Below the pieces are notes generated by a model. That model saw nothing but the letters and a program-made list of their open reading frames with translations. It searched no databases and was not told where the DNA came from. This document shows positions 47,017-58,537 of a stretch of 64,000 bases of DNA, in pieces. Location: positions 3,100,001-3,164,000 of the forward strand of contig NZ_CP110615.1 in NCBI RefSeq assembly GCF_026153295.1. The letters run 5' to 3'. This stretch comes from Rhodococcus antarcticus (lineage in GTDB: Bacteria > Actinomycetota > Actinomycetes > Mycobacteriales > Mycobacteriaceae). Each line of letters opens with the position of its first letter. Positions within the stretch are counted from its first letter, which is position 1. The translations under genes and the position numbers were made by a program.

Positions 47017-47346
47017 TCAGGCGAAGCGGCGGATGACCTTGGCGAGGACCACTCCCACGACGAGCCAGAAGATGGCGGCCAGGCCGTAGTTGATGAGGAT
47101 CATCTTCTTGACCTCGTCGGGCCCGTAGGTGAACAGGTCCTTGAACCCCAGCGCCAGCGGCCGCGCGAGGTCGGCGACGCGCTTGACGATCCCGTTCTCG
47201 GCGTTCGCGCCGCCGAGGGTGAGAACGATCTGAGCCGCCAGGACGACCGCGAACAGGGTGGCGACCCCGCGCACGAGCGTCGCCGCCCCGTTGACGGTCT
47301 TGCCGACCGCAGCACGGGCGTTCCTCGTCGAGCGCTCCTCAGCCAT
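47017..47346 (-). CDS. Small conserved membrane protein near leuA
   Basis: 109 residues with two membrane helices (about 24-44 and 85-106) separated by a loop DLARPLALGFKDLFTYGPDEVKKM, and a basic tail. ATG 47346 begins MAEERSTRN. Similar short two-helix proteins are common in actinobacteria; no function is assigned. It is convergent with kynU (45 nt between stops) and divergent from leuA. Confidence 0.8.
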   Translation of the reverse strand: MAEERSTRNARAAVGKTVNGAATLVRGVATLFAVVLAAQIVLTLGGANAENGIVKRVADLARPLALGFKDLFTYGPDEVKKMILINYGLAAIFWLVVGVVLAKVIRRFA

Positions 47347-47425
47347 GGGCGGCAGTCAAGCACGGTCCACTCCGCACGTCACCACCTGGTTACCGATCAG
47401 TAGCCAGCCGGGTGAGGTCACGTGG

Positions 47426-47456
47426 TTGCCGCCGCCACCTGCACCGGGGCTACAGT
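47426..47456 (+). promoter_or_regulatory. leuA operon promoter
   Basis: TTGCCG (47426-47431) and TACAGT (47451-47456) with a 19-nt spacer. The -10 box ends 7 nt before the GTG of the leader peptide, so the leader mRNA would begin at or next to its start codon. Confidence 0.65.
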
Positions 47457-47463
47457 CGACCCC

Positions 47464-47489
47464 GTGCAGCGCGCGCTCCTCCTTCGCCG

Positions 47490-47505
<16 letters not shown>
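47464..47505 (+). CDS. leuA leader peptide (13 residues, three consecutive Leu)
   Basis: GTG CAG CGC GCG CTC CTC CTT CGC CGC CGC GAC GAG GCC TGA encodes MQRALLLRRRDEA. Three leucine codons in a row at positions 5-7, upstream of a leucine biosynthesis gene and overlapping a hairpin arm, is the layout of ribosome-mediated attenuation. The start follows a TACAGT -10 box by 7 nt, so the peptide would be translated from a leaderless transcript. It is too short for ordinary gene finders. Confidence 0.75.
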
Positions 47506-49913
<2,408 letters not shown>

Positions 49914-49917
<4 letters not shown>

Positions 49918-51065
49918 ACCACCTCGTTGACCGATCCCGGACCGTCCGGGACCTCGCGCAGCTGCAGCTCCGCCGGGTCGGTGGCCTCCGCGACGACGGC
50001 GTGCGGCTGCAGCTCGCCGGAGAGGATGCGCTCGGCGTGGTGGCAGGCGACGGTGTGTCCGGCCGGGACGGGGTGCCCGGAGTCCACCCCGTCGAGCACC
50101 CTCAGCTGCGGTCGCTCCGTGTCGCAGCGGGTGGGCTGCTTCCACGGGCACCGGGTGTGGAAGCGGCAGCCGGTGGGCGGGTCGGCCGGGGACGGCAGGT
50201 CGCCGGCCAGCAGGATCTGCTGCCGGCTGTCCTCCACCACCGGGTCCGGCACCGGCACGGCCGAGAGCAGCGCGCGGGTGTACGGGTGCAGCGGCTCGCG
50301 GTAGAGCTCGCCCGCCGGGGCCTCCTCGACGAGCCCACCCAGGTACATCACGCCGATCCGGTCGGAGATGTGGCGGACCACGGCCAGGTCGTGGGCGATG
50401 ACGAGGTAGGTCAGCCCGAGCTCGGCCTGCAGGTCCTCCAGCAGGTTCAGCACCTGCGCCTGCACGGAGACGTCGAGCGCGCTCACGGGTTCGTCGGCCA
50501 CCAGCAGGTCCGGCTCCACCGTGAGCGCGCGGGCGATCCCGATCCGCTGGCGCTGACCGCCGGAGAACTCGTGCGGGTACTTGCTCAGCGCCGTGGTGGG
50601 CAGGCCCACCGAGCTCAGCAGCGACCGCAGCCGCGCGTGCCGCTGCCCGGGCCCGGGGTGCAGCCCGTGCGCCTTCATCCCCTCGGTCAGCAGGCTCTCC
50701 ACCGACTGCCGGGGGTCCAGCGAGCTGAGCGGGTCCTGGAACACCATCTGCATCCGCCGGCGGGCCGTCCGCAGGCCCTCGCCCTTGAGGGTGGACAGGT
50801 CGGTGCCGTCGAAGACCACCCGCCCGCCGGTGGGCTCCACCAGCCGCAGGATCCCGCGGCCGAGCGTGGACTTGCCGCAGCCCGACTCCCCCACCAGTCC
50901 GTAGGTCTCCCCGCGCCGGACGGCCAGGTCCACCCCGTCCACGGCGTGGACGTGGCCGACGACGCGGTCGAGGAGCACGCCCCGGGTGATCGGGAAGTGC
51001 ACCTGCAGGCCCTCGACGGAGAGCAGGACGTCCGGCTCCGACGGGGTGGTCGCGGCGGCGGTCAC
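49914..51065 (-). CDS. Oligopeptide/dipeptide ABC transporter ATPase (OppF/DppF type)
   Basis: 383 residues. Walker A is GESGCGKST, the signature is [16 protein letters not shown], Walker B is [12 protein letters not shown] and the H-loop is [11 protein letters not shown]. The C-terminal oligopeptide-specific domain contains CRFHTRCPW and a following Cys, which resembles the Fe-S-binding cysteines of DppF/OppF. The last 30 residues ([15 protein letters not shown]...) are an unusual extension. GTG 51065 overlaps the OppD-type stop. With its partner it powers peptide import. Confidence 0.93.
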
Positions 51066-52060
51066 CGGCCCACCCCCGCGAGCTCGGGCACCGGGTTGTG
51101 GCAGCGCAGCAGGCGACCGTCCACGACGAGCTCCTCGGGGGTCTCGGTGGTGCAGGCGCCCACGGCGCGGGAGCAGCGCGGAGCGAAGGCGCAGCCGTGC
51201 GTCCACGGGATGTTGTCGACGACCGAGCCGGGGATGGGGACCAGCCGTCCCCCGCCGGCACCGGTGTCCAGCCGTGGGATGGAGGCGAGCAGGCCGTGGG
51301 TGTACGGGTGCCGCGGGTGGGCGAAGAGCTCGTGGCGTCCCGCCCGCTCGACCACCCTGCCGCCGTAGAGGACGTTCACCTCGTCGCAGAGCCCGGCCAC
51401 GACGCCGAGGTCGTGGGTGATCATGACCAGTGCGGTGCCGCTGTCCAGCACCAGCTCGCGCAGCAGGGCCAGGATCTGCGCCTGGATGGTGACGTCGAGG
51501 GCCGTGGTCGGCTCGTCGGCGATCAGCAGCCGCGGCTTGCAGGCCAGGGCCATGGCGATGAGCGCGCGCTGGCGCATCCCGCCGGAGAGCTGGTGGGGGT
51601 ACTCCTTGAGCCTGCGGTGCGGGTCGGGGATCCCCACCCGCTCGAGCAGGCCCTCGGCCTCGACCATGGCCGCCTTCCGGGCCGTGCCGCGGTGGCGCTC
51701 GATCACCTCGGTGACCTGGATGCCCAGCGGCACCACGGGGTTCAGCGAGCTCAGCGGGTCCTGGAACACCATCGCGACGTCCCGCCCGCGTCGGTCGCGC
51801 AGCGCCTTGTCGCCCAGGGTGAGCAGGTCGGTGCCCTCGAAGCGGACCGACCCGCTGACCTGCACCCCCCGGTGCGGCAGCAGCCCCATGATCGCCAGCG
51901 AGGTGACGGACTTGCCGCAGCCCGACTCGCCGACGAGACCGACGGTGCTCCCGGCGTCGACGGCGAAGCTCACCCCGTCCACGGCGGTGAACGGGGTCGC
52001 CCCCTTGCGGTTGAAGGTGACCGTCAGGTCGTCGACCTCGAGCAGCGACACCGTGCTCAC
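51062..52060 (-). CDS. Oligopeptide/dipeptide ABC transporter ATPase (OppD/DppD type)
   Basis: 332 residues. Walker A is GESGCGKSV, the signature is [16 protein letters not shown], Walker B is [12 protein letters not shown] and the H-loop is [10 protein letters not shown]. The C-terminal oligopeptide domain carries [15 protein letters not shown], the conserved cysteine set. GTG 52060 overlaps the DppC stop by 4 nt. Part of the five-gene operon dppA-B-C-oppD-oppF. Confidence 0.94.
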   Translation of the reverse strand: MSTVSLLEVDDLTVTFNRKGATPFTAVDGVSFAVDAGSTVGLVGESGCGKSVTSLAIMGLLPHRGVQVSGSVRFEGTDLLTLGDKALRDRRGRDVAMVFQDPLSSLNPVVPLGIQVTEVIERHRGTARKAAMVEAEGLLERVGIPDPHRRLKEYPHQLSGGMRQRALIAMALACKPRLLIADEPTTALDVTIQAQILALLRELVLDSGTALVMITHDLGVVAGLCDEVNVLYGGRVVERAGRHELFAHPRHPYTHGLLASIPRLDTGAGGGRLVPIPGSVVDNIPWTHGCAFAPRCSRAVGACTTETPEELVVDGRLLRCHNPVPELAGVGR

Positions 52061-53025
52061 CGCCTGTTCTTGGGGTCGAGGGCCTCGCGCAGCGACTCGC
52101 CGACGAGCGTGAAGCCGAGCGCCACGAGCACGATGGCGCCGGCCGGGTAGAAGGCCAGCGACGGGTGGCTGTCGATGAAGCCCTGCGCCTCGCCCAGCAT
52201 CTGGCCCCACTCCGGCCGGGAGCGGTCGGGGTTGCCGACGCCGAGGAAGCTCAGCGCCGCCGCGTCGATGATCGACGTCGCCAGCACCAGGGTCGACTGG
52301 ACGATGACCGGTGAGATGGCGTTGGGCAGCATGTGCCGGAACACGATCGGGACCGGCTTGATGCCCAGCGACCGGGCGGCGAGCACGTGGTCGGAGTCCC
52401 GCTGGGCGAGCAGCGAGCCCCGCAGCAGGCGGGCGAACACCGGGATCTGCACCACCGCGACGGCCACGATCACCGTGTAGAGCGAACCCTGGCTGAACAG
52501 CGCCGTGATCGAGATGGCCAGCAGCAGGCTCGGGATGCTGAGCAGCACGTCGACCACGCGCATGATGACGGTGTCGACCCGGCCGCCGAGCGCGCCGGCC
52601 AGGGTGCCGAGCGTGAGCCCGCCGGCCAGCCCGATGAGGGTGGCGAGCACGCCCACCAGCAGCGTCTGCCGGCTGCCGACGATCAGCCGCGAGAGCAGGT
52701 CGTAGCCGAACTGGTCGCCGCCGAGGGGGTGCCCGGGCTGGGACGGGGGGATGGCGTTGCGGGCCCGGGAGACCTGGTCGGCCAGCATCGTGACGCTGGC
52801 GTCCTGCGGGGCGAGCAGGTCCGCGAAGATCGCGACCAGCACGAACACCGTGATGATGGCGCCGCCCAGCAGGAACACCGGGTTGCGGCGCAGCCGGCGC
52901 CAGGCATCGGTGGACAGGCTCACGCCGGAGTCCGCGAGGTCGTCGAGCCGCTTCTTGCGGCCGAGCAGGTCGCGGCGGGGCGGCTCCGGCACCGGCGTGG
53001 GGTCCGTCGTGGAGGTGGTGCTCAC
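52057..53025 (-). CDS. dppC: Dipeptide/oligopeptide ABC permease (DppC/OppC type)
   Basis: 322 residues. A long cytoplasmic N-terminus carrying a Pro-rich stretch precedes a first membrane helix ([24 protein letters not shown]), then five further helices. The EAA-type coupling loop is [26 protein letters not shown]. The OppC-typical [24 protein letters not shown] is present. GTG 53025 overlaps the DppB stop. It forms the membrane pore with DppB. Confidence 0.94.
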   Translation of the reverse strand: MSTTSTTDPTPVPEPPRRDLLGRKKRLDDLADSGVSLSTDAWRRLRRNPVFLLGGAIITVFVLVAIFADLLAPQDASVTMLADQVSRARNAIPPSQPGHPLGGDQFGYDLLSRLIVGSRQTLLVGVLATLIGLAGGLTLGTLAGALGGRVDTVIMRVVDVLLSIPSLLLAISITALFSQGSLYTVIVAVAVVQIPVFARLLRGSLLAQRDSDHVLAARSLGIKPVPIVFRHMLPNAISPVIVQSTLVLATSIIDAAALSFLGVGNPDRSRPEWGQMLGEAQGFIDSHPSLAFYPAGAIVLVALGFTLVGESLREALDPKNRR

Positions 53026-54032
53026 CGCGTCCTCACCCGCGGGTCGATGAGCGCGTAGGAGAGGTCGACGAGCAGGTTGACCACGACGTAGACGATCGCC
53101 GCCGCCAGGATCAGCACCTGCAGCACCGAGTAGTCGCGCTCGCGGAACGCGGTGGCCAGCGCGTCGCCGAGGCCGCGGTAGGCGAAGACGGTCTCGGTGA
53201 GCACGGCCCCGGCGAGCAGCGCGCCCACCTGCAGCCCGATGGTGGTGACCACCGGCAGCATCGCGTTGCGCAGCACGTGGCGGCTCCGGATGGTGCGCGC
53301 GAGCAGCCCCTTGGCCTCCGCGGTGCGCACGTAGTCCTCGTCCAGCACGTCGAGCACCGCGGCCCGGGTGATCCGGAAGACCACGGCGAACGGGATGGTC
53401 GCCAGGGTCACGGCCGGGAGGACCAGGTGCTTCAGCGCGTCCAGGGTGGCGTCGTACTCGCCGGTGAGCAGCCCGTCGAGCGTGGCGAAGCCGGTCACCG
53501 TGGTGGAGTTGATGTCCACGGCCTGCCGACCGGCCGAGGGCAGCCACCCGAGCTTGACGGCGAAGACGTACTTCAGCAGGAAGGCCAGGAAGAACACCGG
53601 GACAGCCACCCCGATGAGGGAGCCGACCACGCCGACGTTGTCGAGCCAGGTGCCGCGACGCCGGGCCGAGAGGTAGCCCAGCGGGACCCCCAGCACCACC
53701 GCGAGCACGATCGCGGCGAGCGCGAGCTCCACGGTGGCCGGGAAGCGGTCGAGGAAGATCTGCGAGGCGCTGACGCCGGGCTGCACGCCGGTGGAGGTCC
53801 CGAAGTCACCCCGCACCACGCGCCCGACGAACGACCCGAGCTGGACCGGCAGCGAGCGGTCGAGCCCGAGCGAGGTCTGCAGCTGCGCCCTGGCCGCCTC
53901 CGAGCAGCGGTCCCCGCACAGGGCGGAGGCGGGACCACCGGGCAGGCTCCGCAGCCAGGCGAACAGCAGCAGAGCCAGCACGGCGATCACCACCGCCAGC
54001 TGCAGGACCCTCCGGACGGTGAACCGGAGCAC
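53022..54032 (-). CDS. dppB: Dipeptide/oligopeptide ABC permease (DppB/OppB type)
   Basis: 336 residues, six membrane helices. It starts MLRFTVRRVLQLAVVIAVLALLLFAWLRSLPGGPA, the DppB signature. LGLDRSLPVQ, GDFGTS and the coupling loop EAKGLLARTIRSRHVLRNAMLPVVT follow. Two cysteines (LCGDRCSEA) occur in the external loop after the first helix, where relatives usually have a D/G-rich turn. GTG 54032 begins 4 nt after the DppA stop. Confidence 0.94.
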   Translation of the reverse strand: MLRFTVRRVLQLAVVIAVLALLLFAWLRSLPGGPASALCGDRCSEAARAQLQTSLGLDRSLPVQLGSFVGRVVRGDFGTSTGVQPGVSASQIFLDRFPATVELALAAIVLAVVLGVPLGYLSARRRGTWLDNVGVVGSLIGVAVPVFFLAFLLKYVFAVKLGWLPSAGRQAVDINSTTVTGFATLDGLLTGEYDATLDALKHLVLPAVTLATIPFAVVFRITRAAVLDVLDEDYVRTAEAKGLLARTIRSRHVLRNAMLPVVTTIGLQVGALLAGAVLTETVFAYRGLGDALATAFRERDYSVLQVLILAAAIVYVVVNLLVDLSYALIDPRVRTR

Positions 54033-54036
54033 GGGA

Positions 54037-55722
54037 TCAGCCCTTGGAGACGGAGGCGAACTTCTCGTCCGTCAGGGGGCTGGGCACCAGGCCCGTGATG
54101 TTCGAGGCCACGACGATCGCCGGCGGCGAGTGCGAGATCGGGACCGCGGGCAGGTAGTCGGCCATCAGGCTCTTGTTGAGCGCCTCGTAGTCGGCCTTGC
54201 GGGTGCTCACGTCCGGCTCGGAGTCGGCGGCCTTCAGGTCGTCGGCCAGCGTCTGGCCCCACGAGGAGACGCCGGTGGTGAACCGGTTCGAGGTGCTGCC
54301 GAAGAAGGTGCCGATGAAGTTGTCCGGGGTGTTGTAGTCACCGGTCCACCCGAGCAGGAACAGGTCGGCCTTCTTGGCGTCGACGTCGTCGAGGTAGCCG
54401 CCGTTCCAGGGCTCGCTGACCGCGTTGACGGTGATGCCGACGGCCTGCAGGTTGGCCTGCATGTAGTTGAAGATGTCCGACGGCTTGGGCATGTACGGGC
54501 GGCTGACCTCGGTGGGCCAGTAGAAGTTCAGGGTGAGGTTGCTGGCGCCGGCCTCGGCGAGCAGGGCCTTGGCCTTGGCCGGGTCGAAGTCGTAGGCCAT
54601 GACGTCGTTGGAGTAGCCGGCGACCGTGCTCGGGTAGAACTCCTTGGCCACCTCGGCGCCCTGGGGCAGCTGCTGGTCGACGAGGCCCTTGCGGTCGATG
54701 GCGTAGGCCAGCGCCTGGCGGACGCGGATGTCGGCCAGCGCCGGGTTGTTGGACTGGGTGATGCCCAGGTAGAGCACGTTGAACGCGGGGCGGACCTGCA
54801 GGTCGTAGCCGGCCTGCTTGAGCTGGTCCCAGTCGGCGGGGCTCGGCAGGTCGTAGCCGTCGATCTGACCGGACTGCAGCGCCTGCTTGCGGGCGGACTC
54901 GTCGGCGATCACCTGGAACACCAGGGAGTCGAGCTTGGCCTTGTCGCCCCAGTAGCTCTCGTTGCGCTTGAGGGTGATGACGCCGTTGGCCTGGTCGAAG
55001 CTGTCGAACGTGAAGGGCCCGGTCCCGGTGGGGTGCTGCAGCGCGTAGGGAGAGTAGGTGAAGCTGTCGCCGTTCGCGGTGACGGTGTTGGCGTCGTACT
55101 TCTCCATCGCGGTGGGGCTCTGCATGGAGAACGAGGGCAGGCCAAGGACCGCGGGGAACTTGCTGGTCACCCGGGTGAGCGTGACGACCGCGGTGGAGGC
55201 CTTGGTGGCGTCGCACGACTTGTAGAGCGAGGGGGCCGCACCGTCGGCGAAGCCGCCGAAGTTGTCCGCCCAGTACTGCGAGACGGCCTCGGAGGCCGCC
55301 GCACCCTTCTGGGAGTACATCCGGGTGAAGTTCTTGCACACGGCGGCCGCGTCGAACGGGGTGCCGTCGGAGAAGGTCACGCCGTCCTGGAGGCCGAAGG
55401 TCCAGGTGAGGCCGTCCGGGCTCGAGTCGTAGGTCTTGGCCAGTCCGGGGGCGACGTCGGCGGTGCCGGGGGTGAAGCTGACCAGGCCCTCGAAGATCTG
55501 CCGGGAGACGCGGAAGGTCTCGCCGTCGGTGGCGTAGAAGGGGTCGAACAGCTTCGGGGCACCGGCCGCGCCGAAGACCATGGTGCCGCCGGTGGCGCCG
55601 GCCGCGGACGAGGAGGTGCCGCCGGAGGCGGACCGGTCCGAGCTGGCGCAGGCCGCGAGGGAGACGGTGGCGAGGGCGGCGAGGCCGGCGGCGGCCAGCC
55701 GTCGGGTGGTGGGTCTCGTCAT
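54037..55722 (-). CDS. dppA: Peptide-binding lipoprotein of the ABC importer (SBP family 5)
   Basis: 561 residues. The lipoprotein signal is LAACASS with Cys25. The mature part is the bilobed SBP_bac_5 fold: LVSFTPGTADVAPGLAKTYDSSPDGLTWTFGLQDGVTFSDGTPFDA, RQALAYAIDRKGLV and VNAVSEPWNGGYLDDVDAKKADLFLLGW. It captures oligopeptides outside the cell. ATG 55722 is preceded by GGAG; a TAATGT -10 box lies at 55802-55807 (minus strand), giving a leader of about 70 nt. First gene of the importer operon. Confidence 0.95.
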   Translation of the reverse strand: MTRPTTRRLAAAGLAALATVSLAACASSDRSASGGTSSSAAGATGGTMVFGAAGAPKLFDPFYATDGETFRVSRQIFEGLVSFTPGTADVAPGLAKTYDSSPDGLTWTFGLQDGVTFSDGTPFDAAAVCKNFTRMYSQKGAAASEAVSQYWADNFGGFADGAAPSLYKSCDATKASTAVVTLTRVTSKFPAVLGLPSFSMQSPTAMEKYDANTVTANGDSFTYSPYALQHPTGTGPFTFDSFDQANGVITLKRNESYWGDKAKLDSLVFQVIADESARKQALQSGQIDGYDLPSPADWDQLKQAGYDLQVRPAFNVLYLGITQSNNPALADIRVRQALAYAIDRKGLVDQQLPQGAEVAKEFYPSTVAGYSNDVMAYDFDPAKAKALLAEAGASNLTLNFYWPTEVSRPYMPKPSDIFNYMQANLQAVGITVNAVSEPWNGGYLDDVDAKKADLFLLGWTGDYNTPDNFIGTFFGSTSNRFTTGVSSWGQTLADDLKAADSEPDVSTRKADYEALNKSLMADYLPAVPISHSPPAIVVASNITGLVPSPLTDEKFASVSKG

Positions 55723-55842
55723 GGGTTGGCTCCGTCATCTCGGGTCGGCGGTGGTACGCCGGAGGCTCGCCGGACGCCGGGTGGGCGCCGCGTGGGGGTG
55801 GACATTAGCGGCGCCCCCGGTCCGTTCGGGCGAAATGCAGCG

Positions 55843-56391
55843 TTACGTTTCGGCTACGACCACGTGGGCGCGGCGTCGGGTCGCGTCGACCGCGAACCAC
55901 CCCTGCTCGACGCGCTGCCACCGGCGCAGGTGCGCGCGCTCGCGCTCCCCGTCCCGCGCCACGGCCCGCTCGAGCCGGGCGGTCGACGAGGCCAGCTCCA
56001 CCCAGACGGCCAGCGAGACGACGTGTTCCACCCTGCGGCGCGCGGAGCTGACCCCCTCCAGCACGAGCACGTCGGGCACGGGCACCGGCACCGGGAGCAC
56101 GGGCCTACCCCAGCTGGTGGGCAGGTACCGCCCGGGGCGTCCGGCCGCGACCGGCTCGAGCACCCCGCGCTCGAGCCGCGGCCACCACCCCACCGGGTCG
56201 TCCCAGGTGGCGAAGTGGTCGGTGCGCACGAGGCCGGTGCGGACACCCCGGGGGCCGAGCTCGGCGACCAGCGCGTCGGCGAGGGTGGACTTGCCGGAGC
56301 CCGAGGGGCCGTCGAGCACGACGAGGCGGACCGACCCGAGGCGGGCGGGCACGGCCAGGGCGGCGTCGGCGATCGCGGCAGCCGTGCTCAC
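55843..56391 (-). CDS. Uridine-kinase-like P-loop kinase
   Basis: 182 residues. Walker A is GPSGSGKST, and [25 protein letters not shown] and [12 protein letters not shown] resemble actinobacterial uridine/cytidine-kinase-like proteins that are shorter than Udk. The phosphate acceptor is unknown. GTG 56391 overlaps the recR stop (GTGA), so it is translated together with recR. Confidence 0.85.
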   Translation of the reverse strand: MSTAAAIADAALAVPARLGSVRLVVLDGPSGSGKSTLADALVAELGPRGVRTGLVRTDHFATWDDPVGWWPRLERGVLEPVAAGRPGRYLPTSWGRPVLPVPVPVPDVLVLEGVSSARRRVEHVVSLAVWVELASSTARLERAVARDGERERAHLRRWQRVEQGWFAVDATRRRAHVVVAET

Positions 56392-56996
56392 ATCGCGCGG
56401 CGGCCGGACAGCGCGCGGCCCAGGGTCACCTCGTCGGCGAACTCCAGGTCACCACCCATGGGCAGGCCCGACGCGAGCCGGGTGACCACGAGCCCGGGGA
56501 AGTCGCGCATCATCCGCACCAGGTAGGTCGCGGTGGCCTCGCCCTCGGTGTTGGGGTCGGTCGCGATGATCACCTCGGAGACGTCCACCCCGTCGGACTG
56601 GTTGCCCAGCCGCGCGAGCAGCTCCCGGATGCGCAGCTGCTCGGGGCCCACGCCCGAGAGCGGGTCCAGCGCCCCGCCGAGCACGTGGTAGCGGCCGTGG
56701 AACTCCCGCGTGCGCTCGACGGCCTGCACGTCCTTGGGCTCCTCCACGACGCAGATCACCGCGCGGTCGCGCCGGGAGTCGGCGCAGATGCGGCACAGCT
56801 CCTTCTCGCTGACCGTGCCGCAGATGGTGCAGAACTGGACGCCGTCACGGATGCGCTGCAGCGCGGCCTGGAGCCGTCCGATGTCCGCCGGCTCGACGCC
56901 CAGCAGGTGGAACGCGATGCGCTGGGCCGACTTTGGCCCCACCCCGGGCAGGCGACCGAGCTCGTCTATGAGGTCCTGGACGGGACCTTCGTACAC
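56388..56996 (-). CDS. recR: Recombination mediator RecR
   Basis: 202 residues. A helix-hairpin-helix near the N-terminus ([15 protein letters not shown]) precedes a four-cysteine zinc finger ([16 protein letters not shown]) and a TOPRIM domain with [14 protein letters not shown] and [15 protein letters not shown]. It loads RecA at gaps with RecO. ATG 56996 opens [14 protein letters not shown], the usual start. It follows ybaB with a 29-nt gap, the classic pair. Confidence 0.97.
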   Translation of the reverse strand: MYEGPVQDLIDELGRLPGVGPKSAQRIAFHLLGVEPADIGRLQAALQRIRDGVQFCTICGTVSEKELCRICADSRRDRAVICVVEEPKDVQAVERTREFHGRYHVLGGALDPLSGVGPEQLRIRELLARLGNQSDGVDVSEVIIATDPNTEGEATATYLVRMMRDFPGLVVTRLASGLPMGGDLEFADEVTLGRALSGRRAM

Positions 56997-57025
56997 GGCT
57001 CAGGCCCCCCGGGCTCGGGTGCGGA

Positions 57026-57364
57026 TCACAGGCCGGGCAGGCCCAGACCGCCGGCGCCCATGCCCCCGGCCAGGGGGCCCATCTTCTCCGCGGCCAGCGT
57101 CTGCGCCGCCCGGTTGGCGTCGGCCACCGCACCGATGACGAGATCGGCCAGGGTGTCGACGTCCTCGGGGTCCACCACCTTGGGGTCGATGGTCAGCCCC
57201 ACGAGCTCGCCGGCGCCGGTGACCGTCGCGGTGACGAGGCCGCCGCCGGCCTGGCCGCTCACCTGCGCCTGCGCGAGCTCCTCCTGCGCAGCCATGAGCT
57301 GGGCCTGCATCTGCTGCGCCTGCTGGAGGATCGCCTGCATGTCGGGGGCGTCGCCAGGGTTCAC
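57026..57364 (-). CDS. YbaB/EbfC nucleoid-associated protein
   Basis: 112 residues: [37 protein letters not shown], the alpha-helical start, followed by [46 protein letters not shown]. This is the YbaB/EbfC dimer fold that binds DNA without strict sequence preference. The C-terminal tail is Gly/Met-rich. GTG 57364 is divergent from the amidase gene. It precedes recR. Confidence 0.95.
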   Translation of the reverse strand: MNPGDAPDMQAILQQAQQMQAQLMAAQEELAQAQVSGQAGGGLVTATVTGAGELVGLTIDPKVVDPEDVDTLADLVIGAVADANRAAQTLAAEKMGPLAGGMGAGGLGLPGL

Positions 57365-57463
57365 GGTGGGTCCTCACTGGGGGTTCGAAGCGGCATGGGT
57401 CGGAGCCGGGTTCTCCGGCTGTCGCTGCCAGGTTAGTGGTCGTCGCGGCGCTACCGTGTCCCG

Positions 57464-58396
57464 GTGCAGGCGCAGGGCCCGGTGCGGGCGGGTCCACCGG
57501 TCGCGACCGCCCTCGTGCTGACCGTCGCCCTGGCCCTCGCCGGGTGCTCGTCCGGACCACCCGTCGCGCAGGCCCCGGCACCCGACTCCCGCACGACCAC
57601 CGCACCCCCGCCCACCACGGCCCCCGTCCCGCCGACGACCAGCCTCCTCGCGACGACCACCGTGCCGGCCACCACGACACCGGCCACCCCAGCACCGGCC
57701 ACACCACCACCACCCACCGCCGCCGCGCCCGGGGCTCGCTCCGCCGCCGGGGCGGTGGTCGTGCTCGACCCGGGCCACAACGGCGCCAACGGGTCCCACC
57801 CGGGCCAGGTGAACGCGCCGGTCCCGGACGGGCGCGGGGGTACCAAGGCCTGCAACACCACCGGGACGTCCACCGACGGCGGCTACCCCGAGCACGCCTT
57901 CACCTTCGCCGTGGCGACCGAGACGGCGCGGCTGCTGCAGGCCCAGGGGGTCACCGTCCGGCTCACCCGCCCCGACGACTCCGGCGTGGGCCCGTGCGTG
58001 GACGAGCGGGCCGCCATCGGCAACCGGGCCGGGGCGGACGTCGTGGTGAGCATCCACGGTGACGGGGCGGCCGCCGCCGGGCACGGGTTCCACGTCGCGT
58101 ACGCGAGCCCGCCGCTGGACGCCGCCCAGTCCGGACCGTCACCGTCGCTGGCCCGCACCGTCCGCGACACGCTCGTGGCCGACGGGCTCACCCCGTCGAC
58201 CTACCTCGGCAGGGAAGGTCTCGACCCGCGCGCCGACCTCGCCGGGCTGAACCTGTCCACGCAGCCGACGGTGCTGGTGGAGCTGGTCAACATGCGCAAC
58301 AGCGGGGACGCCGCGGCCGCGACCAGCACCGCGGGGCGGACCACGTTCGCCCGGGCCCTCGCCGACGCCGTGCTCGCCTGGCTCGCCGCCCGCTGA
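57464..58396 (+). CDS. N-acetylmuramoyl-L-alanine amidase lipoprotein (Rv3717-like)
   Basis: 310 residues. The lipoprotein signal ends LALAGCSS (Cys28). A Thr/Pro-rich linker (about 35-90) precedes an amidase_3 domain with zinc ligands His in LDPGHNG, Glu in the EH of YPEHAF and His in SIHGDG, and the catalytic Glu in VELVNMRNSGD. It cleaves the amide between peptidoglycan sugar and peptide. GTG 57464 lies 6 nt after TACCGT (leaderless). Same place as Rv3717 between ybaB and the fatty-acid pair. Confidence 0.93.
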   Translation: MQAQGPVRAGPPVATALVLTVALALAGCSSGPPVAQAPAPDSRTTTAPPPTTAPVPPTTSLLATTTVPATTTPATPAPATPPPPTAAAPGARSAAGAVVVLDPGHNGANGSHPGQVNAPVPDGRGGTKACNTTGTSTDGGYPEHAFTFAVATETARLLQAQGVTVRLTRPDDSGVGPCVDERAAIGNRAGADVVVSIHGDGAAAAGHGFHVAYASPPLDAAQSGPSPSLARTVRDTLVADGLTPSTYLGREGLDPRADLAGLNLSTQPTVLVELVNMRNSGDAAAATSTAGRTTFARALADAVLAWLAAR

Positions 58397-58470
58397 ACCC
58401 GGCACGGGGGGTCGGCGCTCGGACGCCGACCGTCGCCGGACGCGCCCGGCGCACCGCGGGAGAACGTCTG

Positions 58471-58531
58471 GTGACGATCTTCACCGCGCCGCCGCACAGA
58501 GGTGCGTCGACGGCTCGCACCGTACTAACGT
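58471..58531 (+). promoter_or_regulatory. tmsA promoter with perfect CRP-type site
   Basis: GTGA-CGATCT-TCAC at 58471-58484 is a perfect core CRP site, centred 60 nt before the GTG of tmsA. TAACGT at 58526-58531 is the likely -10 box, 6 nt from the start. The distance of about -60 to the transcription start is a typical class I activator position. Confidence 0.6.
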
Positions 58532-58537
58532 CAGGTC